From: Megascapheus bottae
Taxonomy: Eukaryota > Chordata > Mammalia > Rodentia > Geomyidae
NCBI GenBank assembly: GCA_024803745.1
Contig: JANJXV010000037.1
Location: 1,363,001 to 1,427,000 of the forward strand
Direction: 5' to 3'
DNA length: 64,000 nucleotides
This document shows positions 24,739-32,100 of this stretch, piece by piece. Under the pieces are notes generated by a model. It had not been told where the DNA came from. It made no database searches and saw only the letters and a list, made by a program, of their open reading frames with translations. A program made the translations under genes and the position numbers. Numbering within the stretch: the stretch's first letter is position 1; each line of letters opens with the position of its first letter.

Positions 24739-25769
24739 GACAGAGAGAGAGACAGAGAGAAAGACAGGACCTAAGAGGTCACACCAGTGGCTCCAAGAAG
24801 TCACTAATGCTTGCCAGTAAAAATGACTGATTTACCCGAGTGGTTCCGTGTCTTGAAAGCTAAGGGCAGTGAGCTTGTGTGTGTTTATGTGTATGTGTGT
24901 GTGTGTGTGGGGGGGTATTAAGTCTCCTCACACCTTCCTGCTCCTTGCATTCCTGCTCCCAAAGCCAGTGGGGGAGGGGCTTTGGTATTGTCCACACCGA
25001 AGATGGTTAGAGAACAAACTGGTCCAAAGTCACCAGAAAGGGGTCTGGTGCAAAAACAGCCCTCAGGATTCCCTTGGCGAAGGCAGGGACTTTTAAACCA
25101 AAAGCCAGAAAACTTCCCCCCAAATACTCCCTTCCTCCCCATCCCACTGTCTGCGATCTCCGGCCTCACTGGCACAAGAAGGGGAGAAACTGAGGGTGGG
25201 AATCCAGTTTCCACCTCTACCTGCCATCAACCTCTCAAAAACATTCATCTTGGGGATTCAGCCTGGAGGCTCAGATGGGAAGGAAAAGGCCGCCAGCGAA
25301 AGAAGGACCCGAGAGGACGCAGGCCAGGCGAGGGTCCATTTCCTCCTCCTCAATATGAGTCCCACTGGAAGCTGGTGCTCGGCTCCTAACAGTCCCACCC
25401 CGCAGTCAGCCCCGGGCAAGAGCAGGCAAGGAGAGGAGATGGGGTGACCCCAGCGATCCCCTACACCCCAGCCTCCTGAGGCTGTGGACACCTGTTTGCA
25501 GGGCCAGGCCTGGTGAACCCCGGCTTCCAGCACCCCCGCACACATCCCACCCCAGGTGGCCAGGTGGGTGAGAAGACTACGACCCCGCCCCTCCCTGTCA
25601 TCCAGCTCAATTTGGCCTCCCCAAGCCTCGCAGTCGCCCTTTCCCGGTCCGGGGCCCATCCAATCCCCGCGGGCATTGGCGGGCCCCCTGGAGGGCACGG
25701 TCCGCAGCCGGCCTCCGCGCCCGCCCTCGCGGCTACCTTCCGGAGGTGAGCTCCCTGCAGCTTCTTCAT
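7527..25769 (-). CDS. SLC6A7: SLC6A7, sodium-dependent proline transporter (PROT), 14 coding exons
   Basis: Brain high-affinity proline transporter of the SLC6 (neurotransmitter:sodium symporter) family, which uses the Na+/Cl- gradient to take proline up into glutamatergic terminals. Joining the 14 segments (25769-25737, 20890-20707, 19285-19154, 19057-18823, 15888-15750, 14884-14750, 12949-12846, 12721-12597, 11666-11554, 11471-11340, 10613-10514, 10350-10250, 9794-9627, 7736-7527) gives 636 residues, the length of the family member. Every intron is GT-AG and phases match. Visible marks are the GNVWRFPYR signature at 58-66 (TM1), a large second outer loop with C157/C166 and sequons N176 and N182, SLGVGFGG in TM6, LTLGLDSQ in TM8, about twelve hydrophobic segments and an acidic C-terminus. 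The start is the first ATG (25769-25767) with A at -3. The gene looks intact. Confidence 0.97.
9184..9405 (-). repeat. B1/ID-like SINE in SLC6A7 intron 13
   Basis: Sense with respect to SLC6A7 transcription. The right-monomer reverse pattern GACCACTTGAGCCACAGC and the left-half reverse pattern GAGTAGCTAGGATCATAG are clear. Confidence 0.85.
9627..9794 (-). CDS. SLC6A7: SLC6A7 exon 13 (TM12)
   Basis: Residues 512-567. The end of TM11, a [12 protein letters not shown] outer loop and TM12 ([20 protein letters not shown]), ending at SLWE. Confidence 0.96.
10250..10350 (-). CDS. SLC6A7: SLC6A7 exon 12 (TM11)
   Basis: Residues 478-511. The [17 protein letters not shown] inner loop is followed by TM11 ([12 protein letters not shown]). 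Donor GTAACC. Confidence 0.96.
10514..10613 (-). CDS. SLC6A7: SLC6A7 exon 11 (TM10)
   Basis: Residues 445-478. [19 protein letters not shown] leads into TM10, ending at RVYG. The exon ends in phase 1. Confidence 0.96.
10785..10860 (+). repeat. MIR-like fragment in SLC6A7 intron 10
   Basis: CAAAGACAGGTTCAGGGAGG and the following stretch resemble the 3' half of MIR. Short and diverged. Confidence 0.4.
10912..11145 (-). repeat. B1/ID-like SINE in SLC6A7 intron 10
   Basis: Reverse right monomer (GGCTTGAACTCAGAGCCTGG, CTCTACCAATTGAGCC) and reverse left half (CAGCCTCCTGAGTAGCTTGG). It lies in sense orientation within the transcript. Confidence 0.88.
11340..11471 (-). CDS. SLC6A7: SLC6A7 exon 10 (TM9)
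   Basis: Residues 401-444. [16 protein letters not shown] continues the TM8 region and [15 protein letters not shown] is TM9. Intron 9 is only 82 bases. Confidence 0.96.
11554..11666 (-). CDS. SLC6A7: SLC6A7 exon 9 (TM8)
   Basis: Residues 363-400. [11 protein letters not shown] precedes TM8, whose LTLGLDSQ end carries conserved ion-site residues of the family. Donor GTAAGT. Confidence 0.96.
11870..12103 (+). repeat. B1/ID-like SINE in SLC6A7 intron 8
   Basis: Full dimer, antisense to SLC6A7: GTAATCCTAGCTACTCAGG, then AATTAACTACC, then GTGGCTCAAGTGGTAGAGTG, ending in an A-rich tail. Confidence 0.92.
12597..12721 (-). CDS. SLC6A7: SLC6A7 exon 8 (TM7)
   Basis: Residues 321-363. [20 protein letters not shown] is TM7, followed by the [11 protein letters not shown] loop. 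Intron 7 is 124 bases. Confidence 0.96.
12846..12949 (-). CDS. SLC6A7: SLC6A7 exon 7 (TM6)
   Basis: Residues 287-321. [18 protein letters not shown] is the unwound TM6 involved in substrate, sodium and chloride binding across the family. [11 protein letters not shown] follows. Confidence 0.96.
13535..13665 (+). repeat. MIRb-like fragment in SLC6A7 intron 6
   Basis: Follows the MIRb order: GAAGTCAGACAGAC, then CCAGTCGTGCCATTACC, GGGACCTTAAGTTTGTTACT, CCTCAGTTGCATT and CAAAATGAGAG. Confidence 0.75.
13705..13758 (+). repeat. SINE right-monomer fragment
   Basis: GTATGGCTCAATTGGTAGAG matches the A-box region of the shared right monomer, with an A-run at 13744-13752. Confidence 0.6.
13790..14150 (+). 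repeat. Unclassified interspersed repeat, LINE 3'-end-like
   Basis: AT-rich, low-complexity sequence with TTTA repeats (13990-14010), G-rich middle and the motif ATGTAACTGTAACCCCT at 14110-14126, which recurs exactly at 30081-30097. The form (G-rich then AT-rich, ending near A-runs) suggests the 3' end of a LINE, but the family is not identified. Confidence 0.5.
14199..14394. repeat. Polypurine GA/GAAA-rich tract
   Basis: Nearly 200 bases almost entirely A and G on the + strand. It starts right after a SINE-tail fragment (AGCCCTGAGTTTGAGCACTA at 14175-14194). Confidence 0.95.
14408..14582 (+). repeat. B1/ID-like SINE in SLC6A7 intron 6
   Basis: Left half TATAATCCTAGCTATTCAGA; the right monomer is shortened after GTGGCTCAAGTGAAAACG. 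The tail runs straight into a CA repeat. The right end is about 130 bases from exon 6. Confidence 0.88.
14583..14620. repeat. (CA)n microsatellite at a SINE tail
   Basis: About 19 units directly continuing the SINE 3' end. Confidence 0.97.
14750..14884 (-). CDS. SLC6A7: SLC6A7 exon 6 (TM5)
   Basis: Residues 242-286, in frame at both ends. [20 protein letters not shown] is TM5, followed by the [11 protein letters not shown] stretch common in SLC6 transporters. Confidence 0.96.
15369..15554 (-). repeat. IDL-Geo-like SINE in SLC6A7 intron 5
   Basis: Reverse of the right monomer (CTCTACCACTTGAACC), the joint (CTATGTATGTGGTACCGAGG) and the ID-like left monomer (AACCACTAGGCCAAACTCCT). Sense within the transcript. 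Confidence 0.92.
15750..15888 (-). CDS. SLC6A7: SLC6A7 exon 5 (TM4)
   Basis: Residues 195-241, ending at SSGK. RYVLHIQ is the end of the outer loop and [16 protein letters not shown] is TM4. The donor is GTGAGG. Confidence 0.96.
16949..16993. repeat. (GT)n microsatellite in SLC6A7 intron 4
   Basis: About 22 units at the tail of an antisense SINE. Confidence 0.97.
17000..17220 (-). repeat. B1/ID-like SINE in SLC6A7 intron 4
   Basis: Reverse right monomer is degraded (TCTGCCACTTGAGACTTCAC); reverse left half is clear (CTCCTGAGTAGCTAGGATTA). Confidence 0.85.
17225..17515 (+). repeat. LINE-1 3'-end-like fragment
   Basis: The stretch has the look of a rodent L1 3' end: GATGAAAATATATCTG, AAAATGTCACAATGAACTCC, then TATATGCTAATTAAAAAAC with an A-rich tail at the right end. 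No ORF is preserved. Confidence 0.55.
17636..17812. repeat. Polypurine GGAA/GAAA tract
   Basis: About 175 bases almost all A and G, between a diverged B1-like piece (17525-17635) and the next SINE. Confidence 0.93.
17813..17925 (+). repeat. B1-like left half of a dimeric SINE
   Basis: CTGTAATCCTAGCTACTCAGG and the CTCTTATCTCTAATTAAC linker are clear; the right monomer is cut short after AAAAAGCCAGAG. Confidence 0.85.
18010..18240 (-). repeat. B1/ID-like SINE in SLC6A7 intron 4
   Basis: Reverse right monomer (GCTCTACCATTTTGAGCC) and reverse left half (CAGCCTCCTGAATAACTAGG), moderately diverged. Confidence 0.85.
18545..18695 (+). repeat. MIR-like fragment in SLC6A7 intron 4
   Basis: AAGACAAAGCAAGAGAAGCC, GATCACACATCTGGTGAGG and GAGATTAGAACTCAGAGTCC follow the MIR 3' half in order. 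It ends about 130 bases from exon 4. Confidence 0.65.
18823..19057 (-). CDS. SLC6A7: SLC6A7 exon 4 (TM3 and large outer loop)
   Basis: Residues 117-195. TM3 is followed by the big extracellular loop with the cysteine pair C157/C166 in [10 protein letters not shown] and two N-glycosylation sequons, NGT at 176 and NLT at 182. The intron to exon 3 is only 96 bases. Confidence 0.96.
19154..19285 (-). CDS. SLC6A7: SLC6A7 exon 3 (TM2)
   Basis: Residues 73-116. TM2 ([20 protein letters not shown]) runs into the conserved ELSLGQF motif and the first intracellular loop. Phase 1 on both sides. Confidence 0.96.
20707..20890 (-). CDS. SLC6A7: SLC6A7 exon 2 (TM1)
   Basis: Residues 12-73. An acidic stretch ([11 protein letters not shown]) is followed by TM1, which includes the GNVWRFPYR signature and the AYTNGGG re-entry to TM2. 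This region supplies sodium and substrate contacts in the SLC6 fold. The acceptor tract is short because a SINE begins about 24 bases upstream. Confidence 0.97.
20916..21140 (+). repeat. B1/ID-like SINE beside the SLC6A7 exon 2 acceptor
   Basis: Complete dimer, antisense to SLC6A7. Its first base lies about 24 bases upstream of the exon 2 acceptor AG (20892-20891), so the branch point must lie in or very close to SINE-derived DNA. Its tail carries a long GACAGA repeat. Confidence 0.9.
21141..21338. repeat. (GACAGA)n / (GA)n tract at a SINE tail
   Basis: About 200 bases of GAGACAGA-type repeats continuing directly from the SINE 3' end, with GACA units (21321-21336) at the far side. Confidence 0.95.
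21600..21722 (+). repeat. MIR-like fragment in SLC6A7 intron 1
   Basis: GTGAGTTAAGTACTTATCAA followed by ATGAGGAAAACTGAGGCACA matches the MIR central block. Confidence 0.6.
22480..22600 (+). repeat. MIRb-like fragment in SLC6A7 intron 1
   Basis: GCTGTATGACTTTAGG, GCCTCCGTTTCCCCATCTGG and ACAATGAAGG follow the MIRb 'tgtgaccttgggc...CTCAGTTTCCTCATCTG' pattern. Confidence 0.7.
22690..22906 (+). repeat. B1/ID-like SINE in SLC6A7 intron 1
   Basis: CCTGTAATCCTAACTATTCAGG left half; diverged right monomer (GGAGCTGTAACGAAAGCAG). GT/CA-rich DNA follows at its tail. Confidence 0.85.
22979..23024. repeat. (CA)n microsatellite
   Basis: About 22 CA units preceded by alternating purine-pyrimidine DNA (22910-22978), downstream of a SINE tail. 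Confidence 0.95.
24285..24385 (+). repeat. MIR-like fragment in SLC6A7 intron 1
   Basis: Contains AGCCCAAGGTCAAACAGCAC, the MIR 'GCCCAAGGTCACACAGC' core. Confidence 0.65.
24653..24768. repeat. (GA)n microsatellite with GACA units
   Basis: About 30 GA units then mixed GAGACAGA. It lies in SLC6A7 intron 1 about 1 kb from exon 1. Confidence 0.97.
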
Positions 25770-26160
25770 CGTGGAGGGCGGTGCTGGCACGGATGGGAGC
25801 GGACGCGATCCGCGAGCCAGGCGCGAGGACTCCGTGCGCCCGCCGGCCGCCGCCGCCGCGCCTTTTGCCCTGCGGCTCCCGCGCGCCGGCTGGGGTGGGC
25901 GCGGGCGCACGCGCTGCCGTCCCGCGGCTGCGGGCGTGGGGCGCCGGCCGGGCGCGGGGAAGAACGCCCCTGCCTCTTTTTACGCAGCTCCCGAGGCTGG
26001 GGAGGCACCCAGACAGACCCGATGATGGACAGACGGCGCGGGGGGATGCGCGCGCCCCCGCACGCAGAGCTGCGGATTGGAGGGGCCTGGGCGCGTGGGG
26101 AGGGGTGGGCGCTACGGAAACCCTGGGCCCCAGCCACCTCCTGGGTGACCTTGGGCGAGT
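25640..26160. promoter_or_regulatory. SLC6A7: CpG island over SLC6A7 exon 1 and promoter
   Basis: Dense CpG and high GC, clearly different from flanking DNA, centred just upstream of the ATG at 25769. No canonical TATAAA is seen on the - strand; a CGTAAAAAG stretch near 25975-25985 is the nearest AT-rich element. The transcription start is probably within 25790-25990, but the sequence does not fix it. Confidence 0.75.
25737..25769 (-). CDS. SLC6A7: SLC6A7 coding exon 1
   Basis: Eleven codons, [11 protein letters not shown], at the start of the cytoplasmic N-terminus. The donor is GTAGCC, phase 0. The frame is open upstream of the ATG but offers no ATG there. Confidence 0.95.
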
Positions 26161-26410
26161 GACCTGCCCTTTCAGGGCTTCCCTACCCTTAGCTGAGCAA
26201 GAAGGGAGAGAGGCAGGTGGTGTGAATAGACGCCAATGGCCCCAACATCCCTTTGTTTCTCTCTCTGTCTCTCTCTTCTTTCTGCATCTGGAAAATGGGA
26301 GTTAGAGTGTCACTTCCTTTACAGACATGTGAGGAAATCAAGGAAATGAAGCATAGAAAACAACTAGCACGGGACCTGGAACATAGTAAACACACAACCC
26401 AGTGCATCAG
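26130..26410 (+). repeat. MIRb-like fragment
   Basis: GGTGACCTTGGGCGAGTGACC, GCATCTGGAAAATGGGAG and GGACCTGGAACATAGTAAAC follow MIRb in order, with an inserted stretch between the first two. It abuts the SLC6A7 CpG island. Confidence 0.65.
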
Positions 26411-26471
26411 AAGTCAAGTATTCATCCTATGGTCCAATCTGGATTTACCCAGGACCTAAAATGGTTCCGGA

Positions 26472-26703
26472 GCCTGGCATCTGTGGCTCATGCCTCTCTG
26501 GTCATGGCTACCTTGACAAGGCTGAGATCTGGAGGATAGTGGTTCAAGGCCAGCCTGGGCAGAAAAGTCCACAGACTCCATGTCCAAGATAACCAGCAAA
26601 AAACAAGACTGGAGGTGTGACTGAGTGGTAGCTAGAACACTAAGCCATGAGCAAGCAAGCTAAGCACCTGAGGCTCAAGTTCAAGGCTGATATTGACAAA
26701 ATA
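26472..26703 (+). repeat. B1/ID-like dimeric SINE, diverged
   Basis: GTTCAAGGCCAGCCTGGGCAG left half and a poorly conserved right monomer (GTGACTGAGTGGTAGC) with an A-rich tail. Confidence 0.75.
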
Positions 26704-26784
26704 AACAAACACAATATATTATAATACAGTATAGCATATTAAAAATTAAAAGAAAATGGCCCTGATGAGGTATCTTACTTTCTC

Positions 26785-26895
26785 AACCTCACAAGGCAGG
26801 TGTTAGGATTCCTATTTTGTAAATAAGGAAATAGCAGAACAGAGAGTTCAAGTAATTTACTTATGGATGCACAGCTCATGGGTAATCTAGGAACA
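26785..26895 (+). repeat. MIR-like fragment
   Basis: ATTTTGTAAATAAGGAAATAG, GTTCAAGTAATTTACTTATG and TGCACAGCTCATGGG track the MIR centre and 3' half. Confidence 0.65.
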
Positions 26896-27487
26896 GTCAA
26901 GCTCATGGACCCCTCGGGTTACTCAGTACTTTGTGAGCACTGGGTTCTTTTCTACAGCAGTAGGATTTGGGGAAGATTCTCATTCTACACCTGTCAAAAG
27001 GGCCACCAGCCAGCCAGAGCATGGCTGACCTCTCAGAAAGTTCTGAGGTAGCCCATGAGCCTGCAGCCAGGGTAGGAAATAACCAGCTAGACCTAGGCTT
27101 GCTGGGACTAAACACTGTCTTGGGGGTGGGCACGAGCATGGTGAGTGGTGTCCCTTTTTTCTTGACATGTCCCAGTTGTCATTGAGATGAGCATGGGAAA
27201 AAGTGATGGTAAGTCTGACTGCTGGAGCTTGAAAGGAGGTAGGGACAGTTCAAACACCAGCAAGGACCGGGATGAAGGCCCTGCCTTTTTCCCCCAACCC
27301 AGTCCAGCTGCTCCTCTCTTTAAGCCTGGCCACCCAGACCCAAGAGAAAGGAGCTTCCCACATGGGACCCAGGGTGTGAGGAGAGGACAGCCACATTCCA
27401 GAAGCCCAGCTGTGCACATGACAATGGACTTCTACATCTAAAAGCAATGTCTTCATTCTTCCCAATCGACTGGGAAGACAGATGTGT

Positions 27488-27560
27488 GCATCATTTTACA
27501 CTCAAGGAAACTGTCCCCCAAGGAGTGAAGTCATGTTCCCAAGATCACACAGAGCACAGA
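27488..27560 (+). repeat. MIR-like fragment
   Basis: CATTTTACACTCAAGGAAAC and TTCCCAAGATCACACAGAG match the MIR core. Confidence 0.6.
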
Positions 27561-28021
27561 ATCTGTGGGCCTGGGAAATCCGGACAGCAGGGCTGTGCCT
27601 GAAGAGAGACAGAAGCCAGGGCCCCCAGAATCTGAGGAGGCCCAGTGAAACAACTCACCCCTTCCCCAGGGCCTGCCACTGCATCTGCCACAGGACAGCC
27701 CCATCCTCCATGAAGCCCCTGCCCAGCTGAGGCTCAGAGAATCTTGATAGCTAGTAGGGTGTGAACAGGGATTCAGGTTTCCCAAGACTGACTGCACCTG
27801 GGGGAAGAGAGAAGAGGGCACACTTATTGCAAATGTGGGGTGTGAAGAATCTAGCTCCAGATAGGGAAACTGAGGCTCAGGGAGCAAGACAAAAACAAAT
27901 CACAGGGGCAGTCGAGGAGGATGACCCCACTTTGGCTGGACCATCCTATACTTCTCTGTCCCCTTTCCCCAGGACCAGCCTCAGTCAGGAAGCAAGAAAA
28001 TGATAGCAGTTTCTGAAGGGG

Positions 28022-28059
<38 letters not shown>

Positions 28060-28060
28060 C
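28022..28060. repeat. (GT)n microsatellite at a SINE tail
   Basis: About 19 units ending where an antisense SINE starts. Confidence 0.96.
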
Positions 28061-28063
28061 ACA

Positions 28064-28262
28064 CACAGGTCCTGGGGCTTGAACTCAGGACCTAGGCACT
28101 TTGCTTTTCCCCTCCAGGCTGGTACTGTACCACTTGAGCCACAGCTCTGTTTCTGGCTTTTTTTGCTAGTTAATTGGGGATAAGAATCTTTCTGGACTTA
28201 CCCCCTGGGCTAGCTTAGAATTGTGATCCTCAGATCTCAGCTTCCTAAGTAATTAGAGCTGA
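28064..28262 (-). repeat. B1/ID-like SINE, antisense
   Basis: GGGGCTTGAACTCAGGACC, GTACCACTTGAGCCACAG, TAGTTAATTGGGGATAAG and CTCAGCTTCCTAAGTAATTA in the expected order. Confidence 0.9.
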
Positions 28263-28989
28263 AAAACACAGTCAGCAGCATCTGGCTTTAGAGGGTATCG
28301 TATACATCCATCACCCTACCCATTGAAGCCCCAATTTTGTGATCATAAAAGTGAGAAGACTGGAGGGACCAAACCTTGGACTAGCCCCTCCCTCTAATTC
28401 CAGAAGTTTTGGCCAAAATAACAACTTAGGAATCCAAATGGCAAATACCCCATTTCCATGTATCAAATCCTTCCCTCTGCACCCTCTTCCCTCCTCCTCT
28501 CAGTATTTCTTCTGGTCTCACATCAAGGCAGAAGTGAAATGGAGATGTGTACTGATTTAAGAAAAGTGTGAGATGAAAATGTACTTCCTTTTATTATATA
28601 GGGAGATATTTTTAAAGGCATATAAATAAACATTTTTTAATTTGCCTAAACGTTCAGATTTTATCACTGTGGCGCATGTGTTTTGTTACACCAGGAGTGG
28701 TGACTGCGAAAAATGAGGTTGCAGACTGCTAGTCCATCTGTTGTGGTGCAGAGGAAGTAGTTTCGGAGCAGCCCCTGGCCTAGCAAGCTGGGATCACCCC
28801 ACAACACTGCCCTGGGCAGGCCTGCACCGACTGGCCCTCCTCACCCTCCTCACCCTCTGCACCTCACCTACCCAGGGTTAAGCTGGCATTTCCAAAGATC
28901 CAGGGACTCCTACTGTTGTTTCTGCCACCACGACCTGTTACATACATTCAAACATTCATATGTATAAATGCACACATCTGCATGTGTGA

Positions 28990-28991
<2 letters not shown>

Positions 28992-29064
<73 letters not shown>
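28992..29064. repeat. (CA)n joined to (CTG)12
   Basis: About 17 CA units (28992-29026) abut a pure run of GCT/CTG triplets (29028-29064, twelve repeats). The compound repeat lies in intergenic DNA. Confidence 0.97.
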
Positions 29065-29065
<1 letters not shown>

Positions 29066-29570
29066 GGACCTCCTCTCCCAGAGCACTCACGGCTCTGAAC
29101 CCCACGGCCCTCTCTAGAATTCAGCCAAGGCTTGCTCTGCTCAGCCCATACTGGGCTTTTGCCAATCAGTGACAGATTGATTCCTCCAGAAGATGAGAGT
29201 TCTTACTTGGGCGTGGGCCCTACAAATCTCCAGAAATTGTCCACAAAAAACATCGTGTGGATGATTCTTACTGGCTAGAGGCCACCATCCGGCTGTGAGC
29301 CTGAGAGCAGCAGGCCAGGTTTATTTGTGGCTCAGGTTTTTACCACTAGTACATGGCCTGTTGTCTGGCTGAGGGGAATAGATGGACAGTTCACCTAGAC
29401 AAAGCAGCACTGCCTTTCCTAGCCCTGTGGTGGCTGCAGGCTGAGGTGGAGGGGATGCTTCTTTCCTAAGCCAATACCATACTTACCTCCATCTCTATTG
29501 AAATTCTGTGGGCAACAAGAAACTCACCAGGTATAGGGAAGCCCTGTGGCACTGCTTGGAAGTGCACTGG

Positions 29571-29700
29571 GTATGCCAGGTGGCTGACACCTATAATCCT
29601 AGCAGTTTAGGAGGCTGAGAGCTGTGGATCATAGGTTGAAGCCAGCCTGGGCAGGAAAGTGCATGAGATGCTGACCTCCAATTAAACAGCAAAAAGAAAG
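29571..29700 (+). repeat. B1-like left half of a dimeric SINE
   Basis: CTATAATCCTAGCAGTTTAGG and TTGAAGCCAGCCTGGGCAGG, ending at the linker CCTCCAATTAAAC. Confidence 0.85.
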
Positions 29701-29711
29701 TCGTTGCAAAA

Positions 29712-29930
29712 ACTGGAGAGACAGTGTAAGCCTAGATGCTCGCGAGGCTGAGATCTGAGCTTCCCAGTTCAAAGCCAGCCCAGGCACCAAAGTCCATGAG
29801 ACTTTTATCTCCAATTAACATCAGAAAATCAGAAGTGGTGTTGTAGCTCAAGTAGTAGAGCAATAGTATTGAACTGAAGAGCTCAGGGACAGCACCCAGG
29901 CCCAGTTCAAGCCTCACAACTGGAAAAAAT
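29712..29930 (+). repeat. B1/ID-like dimeric SINE
   Basis: Left half GAGGCTGAGATCTGAGC; right monomer GTTGTAGCTCAAGTAGTAGA; A-rich tail. Confidence 0.88.
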
Positions 29931-29944
29931 AAAATGTCAAGACA

Positions 29945-30130
29945 AAGAATGAACAAATGCAGCAGTGGACACTATATTGAAAATGAACTATGCAACTTGT
30001 GAGTGGGGATAGGAGGGGAAAACCGAGAGAGTGCCAGGGAAGTGTAATGTCCAAAAAGAAATGTATACATTGCCTGACCTATGTAACTGTAACCCCTTTG
30101 AAGATTGCCTTGATAATAACAATTTTTTCT
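29945..30130 (+). repeat. Unclassified interspersed repeat, LINE 3'-end-like
   Basis: Contains ATGTAACTGTAACCCCT (30081-30097), identical to 14110-14126, followed by GATAATAAC and a T-rich piece. It is probably the same family as the element at 13790-14150. Confidence 0.5.
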
Positions 30131-30136
30131 TTTAAA

Positions 30137-30238
30137 AAGCTGGAAGTGGAGCCTTGACTCAGGTGGTAGAGCACTAGCCTTGAGCAAAAATGCTCAGGGA
30201 CAGCACCCAACCCCTAAATTCAAGCCCCAGGACTGGTA
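30137..30238 (+). repeat. Isolated SINE right monomer
   Basis: Starts at AAGCTGGAAGTGGAGC and runs to CCCCAGGACTGG with no left monomer of either type. A CA repeat forms the tail. Confidence 0.88.
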
Positions 30239-30246
30239 TGTGTGTA

Positions 30247-30299
30247 ACACACACACACACACACACACGCATGCACACACACACACACACACACACACA
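30247..30299. repeat. (CA)n microsatellite at a SINE tail
   Basis: CA units with a GCATG break at 30269-30273, between a sense right monomer and an antisense SINE. Confidence 0.96.
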
Positions 30300-30301
30300 G
30301 C

Positions 30302-30496
30302 TTTTTTACCAGTCCTAGGGCTTGAGCTCAAGGCCTGGGCACTACCCTTTGACACTTTTTGCTCAAGGCTAGCACTCTGCCACTTGAGCAACAAGGCCAT
30401 TTCTGGCTTTTTCTGTGTATGTGGTACCAAGGAATCGAACCCAGGGCTTCTTGCATGCAAGGAGAGCGTCTACCACTAGGCCATGCTCCTAGCCCC
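30302..30496 (-). repeat. IDL-Geo-like SINE, antisense
   Basis: CAGTCCTAGGGCTTGAGC, TGTGTATGTGGTACCAAGG and ACCACTAGGCCATGCTCC are the reverse of the right monomer, joint and ID-like left monomer. Confidence 0.92.
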
Positions 30497-31164
30497 ATGA
30501 CTATGCTTCTTAATGGAGTTAAAATACTAATTGGTAAGTGACTGCTAACCAGCCTATGAGCCCAGCCGGCCTCCTCTCTTCCTCTATGAGCCAATATCAC
30601 AACTCCACAGCCTGCCAATCAGTGGTCTTCCAAAGGCTGGGGACAGGTCTGTCCTGACTTAGCTGTCCACAGAAACCATCTGTCCTCAGCACAGGGCATC
30701 TGGCAGATGTGCCAGCATCGCACACTCGAGTGCCACAGCCCCCTGTGAGCAGATTCTTAACACACCAGTGATGACTGCGTGATAGGCCCAAACCACCATC
30801 TTAGGACCTGTAATTTTCTTTTTCTTTCTTTCCTTTTTTTTTTTTTTTTTTTTGACAAACAGGCAGCAAGCGTCTGAGGACTTCAGTAAGACTTAAGTAA
30901 GACTGAAGTCTCTCAGCCTGGAGGCAGCCATGTTGGAGCACAACCCATCAGATCAAAACTTGCTTCCTTACTGACAGTGGAGTTATCATAATCATTCGGG
31001 CATTCCAGTGGGGATGGGAGAGACTCCAGTTAGGAAGCGCTGGGAATAAAAGAGGGAGGAAAATTCAAGGGATTTATTGCTGTGAGGCTCTCTCAGTCTT
31101 TCAACAACCAAAGCATTTTCCACAACTACATGATCAAACCCATTTCTTTTTTTCTGGAAGATCT

Positions 31165-31235
31165 CGTTGTATACAGATGGAAAAGGAGGCCCAGAGGGCA
31201 GAATTAGCTACCTGTAAGGTTACACAGCAAATGTT
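31165..31235 (+). repeat. MIR-like fragment
   Basis: GATGGAAAAGGAGGCCCAGA and GTAAGGTTACACAGCAAATG match the MIR core. Confidence 0.6.
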
Positions 31236-31247
31236 TATAAAGATTAA

Positions 31248-31425
31248 AAATAATCCCAGCTACTTGAGAAGTAGAGATCCAGAGTATCATAGTTTGAGGC
31301 TTGTCTGAGCCAAAAAAAAAATAAAATAAAAAAATCATGAAATCCTATCTGAAAAAAAAGCCAAGGGGTTGGAGCTACACTCAAGTGTGGCAGGTCCTGA
31401 GTTCAAATCTTGGTACTGCCATCTA
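31248..31425 (+). repeat. Old B1/ID-like SINE
   Basis: ATAATCCCAGCTACTTGAGA, TCATAGTTTGAGGC and CCTGAGTTCAAATCTTGGTA are recognisable; the centre is replaced by A-rich DNA. Confidence 0.65.
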
Positions 31426-31788
31426 CGTCCCCACAGGTTCCACTCCGCTTGCTCTTGAAAGTCTCATCCCCTATTCTGGTTCCATGTCGGGTTTCTATGC
31501 CTCAGGGGTCCCCTGGATCCGGTGGACCTCCTGCCCTGCTATCGTGGGCCCCAGGAACAAAGGGTGAACAAAGGGCGAAGGCACAGGCTGCACACACTTT
31601 TATGGCCTGGCCACCTCCCAGAACAGTAAACAGAGGGGGAAGCAGCTGGCACCAGAGCCCTCTGGGTTAAAATGGCCCCAGGTTACAGACCCACACACCT
31701 CTGGAAGGGATGCAAAACTGAACAGGGGAGCTTCTCCCATGAGCTAAAAATTCATCCTGCAAGTTGTTGCTCATGGTTCCTTTGTGTA

Positions 31789-31791
<3 letters not shown>

Positions 31792-31851
<60 letters not shown>
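31792..31851. repeat. (GT)n microsatellite at a SINE tail
   Basis: About 29 perfect units, the longest dinucleotide run in the window. Confidence 0.97.
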
Positions 31852-31852
<1 letters not shown>

Positions 31853-31869
31853 GGGTGGGGAGTGGGGGG

Positions 31870-32100
31870 GGGGTCCTGAGGCTTGAACTCAGGGCCTGGT
31901 CACTGTCTTTGAGCTGTTTTCCTTGAAGCTTAACAGTTTACTACTTTAAACCACAGCTCCACTTCTGGTTTTCTAGTGGTTAATGGGAGATAAAGAGTTA
32001 GATGGACAGTTTCCTGTCCAAGCTAGCTTCAGAGGGCAATTCTCAGATCTTAGCCTCCTCAGTAGTTAGGACTACAGGTGTGAGCCCCCAGTGCCTGGCC
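31870..32100 (-). repeat. B1/ID-like SINE, antisense
   Basis: GGCTTGAACTCAGGGCCTGG and CTTAGCCTCCTCAGTAGTTAG flank a diverged middle. Confidence 0.88.

Noticed and set aside
25770..25910. An open frame extends SLC6A7 exon 1 upstream by 47 codons, suggesting a longer N-terminus.
   Set aside because: The apparent upstream start at 25910-25908 is GTG, not ATG, and no ATG lies in that stretch. The known PROT start [11 protein letters not shown] fits the ATG at 25769.
25556..26305. A 249-codon + strand frame across the SLC6A7 CpG island.
   Set aside because: It runs antisense through exon 1 and GC-rich promoter DNA, has arginine/proline/alanine-rich low-complexity content, and matches no family I know.
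31792..31851. Possible Z-DNA or CRISPR-like repeat structure from the many CA/GT arrays.
   Set aside because: The arrays are simple dinucleotide repeats without spacers, and the organism is a mammal.
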